A program made the translations under genes and the position numbers. The notes under the pieces were generated by a model that saw only the letters and a list, made by a program, of their open reading frames with translations, did not search any database and was not told the DNA's origin. A stretch of DNA of 64,000 bases, taken from Pseudomonas sp. LS.1a (lineage in GTDB: Bacteria > Pseudomonadota > Gammaproteobacteria > Pseudomonadales > Pseudomonadaceae). The DNA lies in assembly GCF_022533585.1 (NCBI RefSeq), contig NZ_CP092827.1, positions 2,892,001 through 2,956,000 on the forward strand, written 5' to 3'. Below, one piece after another: positions 35,011 through 43,024 of the stretch (position 1 is the first letter of the stretch; the number at the start of each line of letters is the position of its first letter).

Positions 35011-35724
35011 ATGGATTGGAAAGTATTTCTGCTGCGTGTCAGCATCGCCCTGCTGCTGGGGGCGCTGATTGGCGCCGAACGTCAACTGCGCCAGCGCCTG
35101 ACCGGGCTGCGCACCAATGCACTGGTCAGCACCGGTGCCTGCCTGTTCGTGCTGATGACCCAGGCAGTGCCGGGCATGGCACCCACCGATGCGTCGCGCA
35201 TCGCCGCGTATGTGGTGTCGGGCATCGGCTTTCTTGGTGGCGGTGTGATCATGCGCGACGGGTTCAACGTACGTGGCCTGAACACCGCCGCCACGCTGTG
35301 GTGCACGGCTGCGGTGGGCGTGCTGTGCAGCCTCGGGCTGCTGCTGGAGGCGACGCTGGGTAGCCTGGTGGTGCTGTGCGCCAATATCCTGCTGCGCGAC
35401 ATTGCCCAGCGCCTGGACCGCCAGGAAGTGGTGCCGGCCAGCGAGGCGGAGCAGCACTTCGAAGTGCGCATCGTCTGCCGCGCCGAGGACGAGATCCAGG
35501 TTCGCAGCCTGATGTTGCACAGCCTGGGCGACCCGCAACTGCGCCTGCAATCACTGCACAGCGAAGATTTGGCCAACCCTGCACGCCTGGAAGTGCGCGC
35601 CGAACTGCTGGGCACCGCGCAGGCACCAGCGCAACTGGAGCGGTTGGTCAGCCGGGTCAGCCTGGAGAAAGGTGTAAGCTCGGTGCGCTGGCAATTGCAG
35701 CCACAAGTGCTGGCGGCAGATTAG
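35011..35724 (+). CDS. mgtC: MgtC/SapB family membrane protein
   Basis: A 237-residue protein. Residues 1-130 hold about four to five hydrophobic helices with the family motifs LLLGALIGAERQLRQRLTGL and GIGFLGGGVIMRDG. Residues about 150-237 are a soluble ACT-like C-terminal domain (HFEVRIVCRAEDEIQVRSLM). MgtC proteins act in low-magnesium adaptation and inhibit or modulate ATP synthase in some bacteria. The ATG at 35011 follows AGAGG. A 27-base gap separates it from the GNAT gene. Confidence 0.87.
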   Translation: MDWKVFLLRVSIALLLGALIGAERQLRQRLTGLRTNALVSTGACLFVLMTQAVPGMAPTDASRIAAYVVSGIGFLGGGVIMRDGFNVRGLNTAATLWCTAAVGVLCSLGLLLEATLGSLVVLCANILLRDIAQRLDRQEVVPASEAEQHFEVRIVCRAEDEIQVRSLMLHSLGDPQLRLQSLHSEDLANPARLEVRAELLGTAQAPAQLERLVSRVSLEKGVSSVRWQLQPQVLAAD

Positions 35725-35751
35725 GATGGACAACTAGAAAAGGACTGGCTC

Positions 35752-36261
35752 ATGCGCATCCGCCCTACCCTTGAGCGCGACATTCAATGGCTCCCGGACG
35801 TCGAACGTTCGGCGGCCCAGGCCTTTGCCGCCTGGCCGGCGCTGGCATGGCTGGCGCAGGGTGATGTGATGAGCCGTGAGACACACCGGGCATTCGTCGA
35901 CGCAGGCGGTAGCTGGGTGGCTGAGGATCTGGAGGGGCGCATTCTGGGGTTTGCCTGTGCCCGGCTTGAGGATCACGCGCTGCATCTTCATGAAATTTCG
36001 GTGCGCCGGGAGGCCCAGGGGCAAGGTGTCGGGCGCAGGCTGCTGCTGCAGGTGGTCGATACGGCACGACAGATGGGGGGGCGGGAGCTGACCTTGACCA
36101 CCTTTGCCGAGGTGCCGTGGAATGCGCCGTTCTATGCGCGGCTCGGGTTCGAGGTGGTTGATGAGGGGCTGCTGGATGCGCGGCTGCGGGGCATTCTGGC
36201 CAAGGAGCTTGCCCATGGGCTCACGGGGCGCTGTGCAATGCGCCTTTATGTAGGGCCTTGA
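35752..36261 (+). CDS. GNAT family N-acetyltransferase
   Basis: A 169-residue GNAT fold. The acetyl-CoA-binding motif A is EISVRREAQGQGVGRRLLLQ (about residues 82-101), followed by LTTFAEVPWNAPFYARLGF, a typical motif B. Substrate unknown; the family includes many amino-group acetyltransferases. ATG with AAGGA upstream, 27 bases after mgtC. Confidence 0.85.
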   Translation: MRIRPTLERDIQWLPDVERSAAQAFAAWPALAWLAQGDVMSRETHRAFVDAGGSWVAEDLEGRILGFACARLEDHALHLHEISVRREAQGQGVGRRLLLQVVDTARQMGGRELTLTTFAEVPWNAPFYARLGFEVVDEGLLDARLRGILAKELAHGLTGRCAMRLYVGP

Positions 36262-36323
36262 GCGCTTGGGCGCCGGCAAGCCAGCGCCCACCTCGATAGC
36301 GTTGAGCTCAAGCCATGCGCAAA

Positions 36324-36415
36324 CCCTGTGGGAGCGGCTTTAGCCGCGAAGAATCCAACGCGGTGCATGGCACCGGCTGCGCCGGTGTTCGCGGCTAAAG
36401 CCGCTCCCACAGGGC
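36324..36415. repeat. REPIN-like inverted REP pair, copy 2
   Basis: Nearly identical to the element at 49111-49203 over its full length, including arms CTGTGGGAGCGGCTTTAGCC and GGCTAAAGCCGCTCCCACAG. Similarity continues past the right arm (36416-36472 against 49201-49257) through GGGCCCCTG, AATTCAATGAGT and a GGCTTGCCGG REP remnant. It fills most of the gap between the GNAT and diguanylate cyclase genes; a further REP-like fragment is at about 36268-36292. Confidence 0.85.
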
Positions 36416-36484
36416 CCCTGCTAATTCAATGAGTTATGTGCAGTTCCATGAGAGCCGGCTTGCCGGTGCAGGCAATTGAAGGAA

Positions 36485-38053
36485 TCATTCTTCCCCTCCC
36501 ACTACCACACGCCCCGCCACACAATACCCATCCCGCCCCTGGCGCTTGGCCTGGTACAGCGCCGCATCCGCCGCCACCATCAGGTTCTCGGGCGTCACCC
36601 CCTCCCGTGCCAGGTCACCCACGGCAATCCCCGCACTGAACGATACCCGTCCCAGTGGGCTGCCTGCATGCTCCAGCAGATGCCGACGCAACAGCTGTTG
36701 CACTTCCTGCACCAGCAGCTCCGCCCCGCGTGCATCGGTATCGGGCAGCAGCAGTGTGAACTCCTCGCCCCCATAGCGCACAGCCAGGTCGGCCGGCCGC
36801 TTCAGCGCCTGTTGCAGCAACTCGGCAAAGCGCCGCAGGCACTGGTCGCCCGCTGGGTGCCCGTAACGGTCGTTGTAGGCCTTGAAGTAATCCAGGTCGA
36901 GCATCACCAGCGCCAGTGGATAGCCCTGGCGCCTTGCCCGGCGCAGCTCCGGCTCGAACACCGCATCCAGCCGCCGGCGGTTACCCAGCCCGGTCAGGCT
37001 GTCGGTCAGTGCCAGGGCCTTCAGGGTCTGGTGTGCCTGGTGCAGGGCCCGCTCGATGACAATACGCTCGCGCAACTGGCGCAGCACCACACCACCAAAG
37101 GCCGCCAGCCCCACCAGTAACAGCAGCAGTACCGACACCGACTTGATTGCGTCTTGCCGCCAGGGCGCGACGATCGACTCCCGCGACAAGCCCGCCTCCA
37201 CCACCAACGGGTAGCTGGACAGCGCGCGAAAGCCATACAGCCTTGGCGTGCCGTCGACCACGGCGACCGCCTCGGCCACCCCTTCCGTTGCATACGGCAA
37301 GTGGTTGCGGAAGATCTCGCTGTTGCTCAGGCTACGGCCCACTACCTGCTCGACGAACGGCCGCCTGACCAGGATGGTGCCGTCGCGCTTGGCCAGTACC
37401 AGCGCGCCACGTTCGTCGATCTTGAAGTCGCCGTAGTAACGCACGAACCACTCCACCTTGATGGTGCCCAGCAACACCCCGGCGAAGCTGCCATCGGCAT
37501 ATTCCAGGCGCCGTGAAATGGGGATGATCAGGTCGCCAGTCGAGCGGCTGCGCACCACGGAGCCGATGTGTACTCCACGGTCGGGATGGTCGCGGTGGTA
37601 AATGAAGTAGTCGCGGTCGGCATTGTTGGCATTGGGCGGGACTACCGCCTGGTCGGTAACGATCCAGCTGCCATCGGGGCCATACACGAACAGTCCGTGC
37701 AACTGCGGCATGATGCGCTTCTGCTGGACCAGCAAGGTATGCAGGCGCGGCCGGTCGATGTGCTCGAAGCCGTCGCCTTCCAGGCGTTCGGCCAGCGCCG
37801 CGGTGATGACGTCGACCTGGCGGATGGCGTCTTCGGCATGCTGCGCCGTGGCTCGGGCCAGGTTGGTAACCATGTTTTCGGCATTGGTGAAGGCGTGCCG
37901 GTAGTCGCGCCAGATACGCCAGCCTTCCACCAGGACAAAGGCCAGCATCACCACCAGCATGAACGCCAGTACCAGGCGGAACAGCGCCACGGCACGGCCC
38001 TCGCCGGTTATCGCAAAGAGGCCGTCTTCATCCTGCTTCCTGGCTGCACACAT
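36485..38053 (-). CDS. Membrane-bound diguanylate cyclase with periplasmic sensor
   Basis: A 522-residue protein. One membrane helix at about residues 25-47, a periplasmic Cache-like sensor domain of about 250 residues (DRDYFIYHRDHPDRGVHIGS is typical), a second helix at about 305-325, then a GGDEF domain. The active-site motif is YGGEEFTLLLPDTD, so it should make c-di-GMP. The inhibitory site RPAD lies five residues before GGEEF, so product inhibition is likely. No EAL domain. Start ATG with AGGG upstream. The ligand for the sensor is not readable. Confidence 0.92.
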   Translation of the reverse strand: MCAARKQDEDGLFAITGEGRAVALFRLVLAFMLVVMLAFVLVEGWRIWRDYRHAFTNAENMVTNLARATAQHAEDAIRQVDVITAALAERLEGDGFEHIDRPRLHTLLVQQKRIMPQLHGLFVYGPDGSWIVTDQAVVPPNANNADRDYFIYHRDHPDRGVHIGSVVRSRSTGDLIIPISRRLEYADGSFAGVLLGTIKVEWFVRYYGDFKIDERGALVLAKRDGTILVRRPFVEQVVGRSLSNSEIFRNHLPYATEGVAEAVAVVDGTPRLYGFRALSSYPLVVEAGLSRESIVAPWRQDAIKSVSVLLLLLVGLAAFGGVVLRQLRERIVIERALHQAHQTLKALALTDSLTGLGNRRRLDAVFEPELRRARRQGYPLALVMLDLDYFKAYNDRYGHPAGDQCLRRFAELLQQALKRPADLAVRYGGEEFTLLLPDTDARGAELLVQEVQQLLRRHLLEHAGSPLGRVSFSAGIAVGDLAREGVTPENLMVAADAALYQAKRQGRDGYCVAGRVVVGGEE

Positions 38054-38205
38054 TGAAATCCCTAGGTATACCGCGTTTGCCGTCTTTCACTATAGTTGAG
38101 CGCCACCTGGGCGCTGCCGCCCAGGAAAAAGATTAAACCTTTGCCGCCCGTGCCCCCTCAACCGTACGCGACACTGAGGTCGCGTCAAGGTTTAAGGAGT
38201 GAAGC

Positions 38206-38706
38206 ATGAGCAGTCTCTTCATCAAGCGCGTCGGTTTTTCCATGGTGTTGGGCCTGGCATCGGTACACGCACTGGCGGCTAGTTCCGATGACTTCGTTGA
38301 GGCGGCCACCGAGGCCGGCATTGCCGAGGTGGTCACTGGCAACCTGGCCCTGGAAAAAAGCCAGAATACAGCGATCAAGGCATTCGCCCAGCAAATGGTC
38401 ACTGACCACACCCAGGCCAACCAGAAACTGGGGGACATCGCCCGCAAGCTGGACATTTCCGTGCCCGACGAGGCGGCAATGACCGACAAGGTCAAGAAAG
38501 TGATCCTGGAATGGCGAGAAGAGTCGTTCGACAAGTCCTACATCAACAACCAGGTCGATGCGCACGAAAAGGCGGTGGAGCTGTTCAAGAAGGAGGCGGC
38601 CTCGTCAGACAAGGCTGAGCTCAAGGCCTTTGCGAGCGAAACCCTGCCCAAGCTCGAACAGCATCTGGAGCATGCCAAGGCGCTTCAGGCCAAGCATGGC
38701 AAGTGA
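38206..38706 (+). CDS. DUF4142 exported protein
   Basis: A 166-residue protein with a signal peptide (RVGFSMVLGLASVHALA) and a helical DUF4142 domain: DDFVEAATEAGIAEVVTGNL, KAFAQQMVTDHTQANQKLGD and ASETLPKLEQHLEHAKALQA. Members are four-helix, ferritin-like-shaped proteins without known function, often stress-related. A strong ribosome site (AAGGAG) precedes the ATG. The 152-base gap upstream divides it from the divergent diguanylate cyclase. Confidence 0.87.
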   Translation: MSSLFIKRVGFSMVLGLASVHALAASSDDFVEAATEAGIAEVVTGNLALEKSQNTAIKAFAQQMVTDHTQANQKLGDIARKLDISVPDEAAMTDKVKKVILEWREESFDKSYINNQVDAHEKAVELFKKEAASSDKAELKAFASETLPKLEQHLEHAKALQAKHGK

Positions 38707-38714
38707 GGCCCTCC

Positions 38715-38966
38715 ATGAGTAACGATGCATTGAAAACCGAAGTGCTGACTCGCCTCTTGCACGCCCACCCTCAGGGGCTGGGCAAGGAAGTGCTGGACAA
38801 CTACCGTGGGGAAAAGGCGGTGGCCGGCATGCTCAAGACACTGCAGGAAGCCGGCTTGATCCAGGATGGCAGCGTGGCGGTAAGCAGCGACCACCAAATC
38901 AGCGTGAACTACCCCATCAAGCTATCGGCGGCAGGTGTGGAGGCAGCCAGACAAGCCGAAAACTGA
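38715..38966 (+). CDS. Small conserved hypothetical protein
   Basis: An 83-residue protein starting MSNDALKTEVLTRLLHAHPQ, with GKEVLDNYRGEKAVAGMLKT and SVNYPIKLSAAGVEAARQAE. It resembles small winged-helix or helix-rich proteins of Pseudomonas but I cannot assign a family. The ATG at 38715 is 8 bases after the DUF4142 stop, so the two form an operon; GAGG precedes it. Function unknown. Confidence 0.65.
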   Translation: MSNDALKTEVLTRLLHAHPQGLGKEVLDNYRGEKAVAGMLKTLQEAGLIQDGSVAVSSDHQISVNYPIKLSAAGVEAARQAEN

Positions 38967-39035
38967 GCGCGCTCGGTAACAGCGGCCTTGTATCGCGATC
39001 GGGCTGTGGAACAGCCCTACGATGTCGACATTGAC

Positions 39036-39063
39036 GCAAAAAACCGCCGGGGCTGCCCGGCGG
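39036..39063 (-). terminator. Rho-independent terminator of the KfrA-like gene
   Basis: On the minus strand CCGCCGGG-CAG-CCCCGGCGG is followed by six T residues, 40 bases after the KfrA-like stop codon. Stem of 8-9 GC pairs with a short loop. Confidence 0.85.
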
Positions 39064-39102
39064 CCCGATCGCGACACTGCAAAGGCAGCGCTGGTCTGTG
39101 AC

Positions 39103-40095
39103 TTACTGCGCCGCGTTAGCGGCAGACAACTGCGACCGACATTCACGCAGCTCCTCGTCTCGTGCCTTGAGCTGCTCCTCAAGCTGCCGTAACTGGCGAG
39201 CCTGTTCCGCGCACACGTCGCGCCTCGCTTCCAGGCTCTGTGCCTGCATATCCAGCTGCCGACGCATTTCCTCGCTGGCACCCTGCGCCTGGGCCAGGAT
39301 CGTGCGCAAGCCCTGGATCTGCGCATCACGCTGTTCCAGCAATTCATCCTGCGCCCTGCAGGCGCTGGCGGCCTGACGATGCTCACCCAGCAAACGCTCG
39401 TTGTCGCGGTGCAGGCGGGTCAGCTCGTCCTGCTTGACGATCATGCCCTGCTGCAGTTGGCGTACTTCCACTTGCAACTGTTGCAACTGTGCTTCATGCC
39501 GGCGCTGTTCCTGCTCACGCTGTTCGCGGCTGGCGTTGCGGTAGTGCTCCAGTGCATCGCGGGCATGGCGATGCTTGTCTTCCAGTGATTTTACCTGCTC
39601 GTCCTTGTCGGCCAGGCGCACCTGCAGCTCGCCCAGCGACTGGTTGAGGCTGGCACTGCGCAACTGTTCGGCTTGCAGGGTGCTTTGGGTGGAAAGCAGT
39701 TTTTCCGATTCGGCGGCCAGTGCGGCCACATCGATCTGATGCTGCTGATGCGCCGCAGCCAGTGCCTGCTGGGCGATCGCCAGCTGCGCTTCCAGCTGCT
39801 CGCGCTGTTGAGTGAAGGTGCTTTCGGCCTGCTCGATCTTCAGGTCGGCCTCGTCCTGCAACTGGGTTGCCAGTTGCCCGACCATTCGGCTCAGCACGTC
39901 GCTCAGCGCAATGCCGCCCTCGGCGGCCACGGGCTGCTGGCCGGTCAACTCTTTCAGATAGCGGTGAATGGTGGTCTTGGAGCCGGTGTTGCCCAGCTCG
40001 ATACGTATGGCATCGATGCTGGGGTTTTCGCCCCGGGCAATCAGCGCCTGACGCGCCTGCTGCACTACAACCTTGTTTATACCGCCCCGGGCCAT
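39103..40095 (-). CDS. KfrA-like DNA-binding protein with long coiled coil
   Basis: A 330-residue protein. Residues 1-60 match the KfrA N-terminal DNA-binding domain (GGINKVVVQQARQALIARGE, then GNTGSKTTIHRYLKELTG). Residues about 80-320 are glutamine/glutamate/arginine-rich heptads, a long coiled coil, with few breaks (REQREQEQRRHEAQLQQLQV). KfrA proteins of plasmids are auto-repressing and nucleoid-associated; chromosomal versions exist in Pseudomonas. The ATG at 40093-40095 gives the canonical MARGGINKV start. A perfect palindrome at 40131-40142 lies upstream and may be its operator. Confidence 0.83.
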   Translation of the reverse strand: MARGGINKVVVQQARQALIARGENPSIDAIRIELGNTGSKTTIHRYLKELTGQQPVAAEGGIALSDVLSRMVGQLATQLQDEADLKIEQAESTFTQQREQLEAQLAIAQQALAAAHQQHQIDVAALAAESEKLLSTQSTLQAEQLRSASLNQSLGELQVRLADKDEQVKSLEDKHRHARDALEHYRNASREQREQEQRRHEAQLQQLQVEVRQLQQGMIVKQDELTRLHRDNERLLGEHRQAASACRAQDELLEQRDAQIQGLRTILAQAQGASEEMRRQLDMQAQSLEARRDVCAEQARQLRQLEEQLKARDEELRECRSQLSAANAAQ

Positions 40096-40130
40096 GCTTG
40101 CTCCTACGATTTTGTACCGTATTATGTACC

Positions 40131-40142
40131 ATGTAATTACAT
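40131..40142. promoter_or_regulatory. Palindromic operator upstream of the KfrA-like gene
   Basis: ATGTAATTACAT is a 12-base perfect palindrome in an AT-rich patch (about 40105-40150) with flanking GTAC repeats (TTGTACCGTATTATGTACC), 36 bases upstream of the KfrA-like start codon. Autoregulation by KfrA-type proteins makes an operator likely. Confidence 0.55.
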
Positions 40143-40334
40143 ACCAATTATGAAGACAAGCAACCAACCCTGCAAACATTTCCTAAGATGGAATAATCAC
40201 GGCTTATCGCATGTGAGATGGAAAATCGGGCTGTTTTCGAACCGGGCAACCGTACCGGCCCTGCCCGTAGCTGCCTTGTGTCAGTTGCGCTTTGCCGCCA
40301 CCATGGGTGTCCAGCACCCGATCACCGACAGAAA

Positions 40335-40940
40335 ATGACCCTGGAAAACTACAAGGCAATCGCCGACAGCATCGCACTGCTGCTGTACCCGCACGCAGAA
40401 GCCATCGTTCATGACCTGCGCAGCCAGACCGTCGTGCACATCGCCAACAATTTCTCCCAGCGCAAACTGGGCGATGACTCGGCGATCGATCACGAACTGG
40501 GGAACCTGCTCAACGGTGCCAACCTGGGGCCCTACGAGAAGCTCAACTGGAATGGCCAGAAAATCCGCTCCATCAGCACCGTGCTGCGCAACCAGGACGG
40601 TGAAGCCGAGTACCTGCTGTGCATCAATCTGAATGTGTCGGTACTGGAGCAGGCCCGCGCGGCGCTGGATGCGTTTTTCCAGATGAGCCGGCTGGTGCCG
40701 CAGCCGGATTCACTGTTCCGCAATGACTGGCAGGAACGCATCAATACCTTCCTGCATGCCTGGCTGCAGGAACGCAACCTGTCACTGCAAACGCTGCAGA
40801 TAAAAGACAAGCGCAGCCTTGTGCAGGCATTGCATGCCGAGGGTGCGTTCGAAGGGCGCAGTGGCGCCGACTACATCGCCAGCGTGCTCAACATGGGTCG
40901 GGCCACGGTGTACAAATACCTGAAGGAGTTCCGGGCCTAA
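40335..40940 (+). CDS. YheO/DauR-type PAS and helix-turn-helix transcriptional regulator
   Basis: A 201-residue regulator. The N-terminal PAS-like YheO domain begins NYKAIADSIALLLYPHAEAI and includes VHIANNFSQRKLGDDSAI. The C-terminal HTH carries GRSGADYIASVLNMGRATVY followed by KYLKEFRA. DauR, the D-arginine utilisation repressor, is of this type. The ATG at 40335 is the natural family start. It lies 125 bases before the dehydratase/cyclodeaminase pair, which it probably controls through the sites at 41005-41053. Confidence 0.85.
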   Translation: MTLENYKAIADSIALLLYPHAEAIVHDLRSQTVVHIANNFSQRKLGDDSAIDHELGNLLNGANLGPYEKLNWNGQKIRSISTVLRNQDGEAEYLLCINLNVSVLEQARAALDAFFQMSRLVPQPDSLFRNDWQERINTFLHAWLQERNLSLQTLQIKDKRSLVQALHAEGAFEGRSGADYIASVLNMGRATVYKYLKEFRA

Positions 40941-41004
40941 GCCCCCTTTACTTCACAGCGCTGGCGACCAGATGGGGGCGCCGACGGTTTCGCTCGCCCT
41001 ATTG

Positions 41005-41053
41005 CCATGAATAGACCATTAGTCTACGGTGGACATATATTCCATGAATAGAC
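41005..41053 (+). promoter_or_regulatory. Direct and inverted repeats upstream of the PLP dehydratase
   Basis: CCATGAATAGAC occurs twice (41005-41016 and 41042-41053), 37 bases apart. The first overlaps an inverted repeat TAGAC-CATTA-GTCTA (41012-41026). The region also carries TATATT (41036-41041) as a possible -10. This is the likely promoter/operator of the dehydratase/cyclodeaminase operon, and the YheO-like regulator is the obvious candidate to bind. Confidence 0.55.
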
Positions 41054-41065
41054 AGGAGTGCAGCC

Positions 41066-42067
41066 ATGCCAGCCGCCACAGGTTCCCCCACCGTTGTCGA
41101 TGCCGATTACCTCGATGCGCTATACGAAGCGATCAAGGAAGCCCATGGGGCGCTGCGCCCGGCCGTCAGCATCACCCCGTTGACCTACAGCGCCCGGTTG
41201 TCGGCAATCAGCGGCTGCAACGTGCTGCTCAAGTGTGAACACCTGCAGCACACCGGCTCGTTCAAGTTTCGTGGGGCCAGCAACAAGATCCGTCTGTTGC
41301 CGGTCGATCAACACCAGCAGGGGGTGATTGCCGCCTCTTCCGGTAACCACGGGCAAGCGCTGGCGCTGGCGGGTAAGCGGGCTGGCGTACCCGTCACCGT
41401 TTACACCACCACTTCCGCCTCTGCGTACAAGGTGGAAGCCATGCGTGCACTGGGCGCCGAAGTGGTCTGCCTGCCCACCGACCCGCTGAGTACGGAACTG
41501 GAGGCGGCCAGGCAGGCCAAGGCCCAGGGCAAGCCGTTCGTGTCGCCCTACAACGACCCGCAAGTCATCGCGGGCCAAGGCACCATCGGCATCGAGCTGT
41601 TCGAGCAGGCGCCAGAGCTTGACGCCGTGTTCGTTGCCGTGGGCGGTGGCGGAATGATTGCCGGCATCGCTGCCGCCCTGCGGGTACTCAAACCTGGCAC
41701 CGACATCATCGGTTGCTGGCCAGAAAATGATCCGGCTCTGCAGCAGTCGCTCAAGGCCGGCGAAATCATCGACGTGGACGCTACTGACACGCTGTCCGAT
41801 GGCACGGCCGGCGGTGTCGAGCCCGGTAGCATCACCTTCCCGCTGTGCCAGGCGCTGCTGACCGATACCGTGCTGGTCAGCGAGGCCGAGATCAGGGCGG
41901 CCATGCGCGATATCGCCAGCAGTGAACGCTGGATCATCGAAGGTGCCGCCGGCGTTGCTGTCGCCGGCATGCAAAAGCTTGCCGAGCGCTACCGTGGCAA
42001 ACGCGTCGCGGTCATCCTGTGTGGCCGCAACATCCTGCTGGACAAGTTCCTCGAGGCCGTCCAATGA
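41066..42067 (+). CDS. Threonine dehydratase-like PLP enzyme
   Basis: A 333-residue fold-type II PLP enzyme. The Schiff-base lysine is in GSFKFRGASNKI, the phosphate-binding glycines in VGGGGMIAGIAAAL, and ASSGNHGQALALAG binds substrate. Close relatives are serine/threonine dehydratases and the EutB-type enzymes of hydroxyectoine use. A good ribosome site (CAGGAG) precedes the ATG. It overlaps the cyclodeaminase by 4 bases (ATGA). Pairing with a cyclodeaminase suggests degradation of a hydroxylated or D-amino acid; no ectoine genes are seen. Confidence 0.85.
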   Translation: MPAATGSPTVVDADYLDALYEAIKEAHGALRPAVSITPLTYSARLSAISGCNVLLKCEHLQHTGSFKFRGASNKIRLLPVDQHQQGVIAASSGNHGQALALAGKRAGVPVTVYTTTSASAYKVEAMRALGAEVVCLPTDPLSTELEAARQAKAQGKPFVSPYNDPQVIAGQGTIGIELFEQAPELDAVFVAVGGGGMIAGIAAALRVLKPGTDIIGCWPENDPALQQSLKAGEIIDVDATDTLSDGTAGGVEPGSITFPLCQALLTDTVLVSEAEIRAAMRDIASSERWIIEGAAGVAVAGMQKLAERYRGKRVAVILCGRNILLDKFLEAVQ

Positions 42068-43011
42068 AGGTCTTCAGCAAAGCGCAGATCATCGCCAGCC
42101 TGGACCGGGAAGCTGCGGTACGCTGCCTGGAGCAAGGTTTCATCGCCTACTCCGAGGGCAAGGCGCAGGTCCCGACAGTCCAGGGCTTTGCCTTCCCCGG
42201 GGCCAACGGTGACTGCTGCGTCAAATCGGCCTATATAGAGGGCAGCGCCACCTTCACGGTCAAACTCTCGACCGGCTTCTATGACAACCCGTCCAAGGGC
42301 TTGCCGAGCAATGATGGCTTGATGCTGGTGCTGTCTGCACACACCGGGCAGCCGCTGGCCCTGCTGCAGGACGAGGGCTGGCTGACCGGTATGCGCACAG
42401 CCCTGGCCGGGCGTATCGCTGCGCGCTTGCTGGCGCCGGCACAGGTCACCGCCATTGGCATCCTGGGTACCGGCATGCAGGCGCGGATGCAGCTTGAGCA
42501 GCTGGGTGCGGTGACCGACTGCCGCCGGGTCGTTGTCTGGGGTCGCCACGACAGCGGGCTGGTCGCCTATAGCGCTTTTGCCCGCGAGCTGGGTTACGAG
42601 GTGCGGACCACGCGTGACCCTGCAGAGGTCGCCGCGGCGGCAAACCTGATCGTCTGCACGACCCCGTCCCGCCAGCCGTTGTTGCGCAGCGAGTGGGTCC
42701 GGCCCGGCACGCACATCACCGCTGTCGGGGCCGATGCGCCAGGCAAGCAGGAGCTGGACCCGGCGCTGGTGGCCAGGGCAGATCGCATCATCGTCGACTC
42801 GATGGCCCAGTGCAGCCAGTACGGCGAGGTTGCCCACGCCTTGAACAGCGGCCGGATCGACGCCAGCCAGTTGATCGAACTGGGTACGCTGCTGGCTGGC
42901 CGCGCCAAAGGGCGTGAGCATGATCGCCAGATCACCCTGGCGGACCTGACCGGTGTAGCCGTGCAGGATGCGCAGATCTCAAGCTGCGCCCTGGCTGCGA
43001 TGGCCGCCTGA
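42064..43011 (+). CDS. Ornithine cyclodeaminase/mu-crystallin family protein
   Basis: A 315-residue NAD(P)-dependent enzyme. The nucleotide-binding motif is AIGILGTGMQARMQLEQL and the upstream MRTALAGRIAAR segment is conserved. The family includes ornithine cyclodeaminase, alanine dehydrogenase and ketimine reductases. The start at 42064 overlaps the dehydratase stop, giving a tight operon. Substrate unresolved. Confidence 0.85.
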   Translation: MKVFSKAQIIASLDREAAVRCLEQGFIAYSEGKAQVPTVQGFAFPGANGDCCVKSAYIEGSATFTVKLSTGFYDNPSKGLPSNDGLMLVLSAHTGQPLALLQDEGWLTGMRTALAGRIAARLLAPAQVTAIGILGTGMQARMQLEQLGAVTDCRRVVVWGRHDSGLVAYSAFARELGYEVRTTRDPAEVAAAANLIVCTTPSRQPLLRSEWVRPGTHITAVGADAPGKQELDPALVARADRIIVDSMAQCSQYGEVAHALNSGRIDASQLIELGTLLAGRAKGREHDRQITLADLTGVAVQDAQISSCALAAMAA

Positions 43012-43024
43012 GACCACGCCGGCG

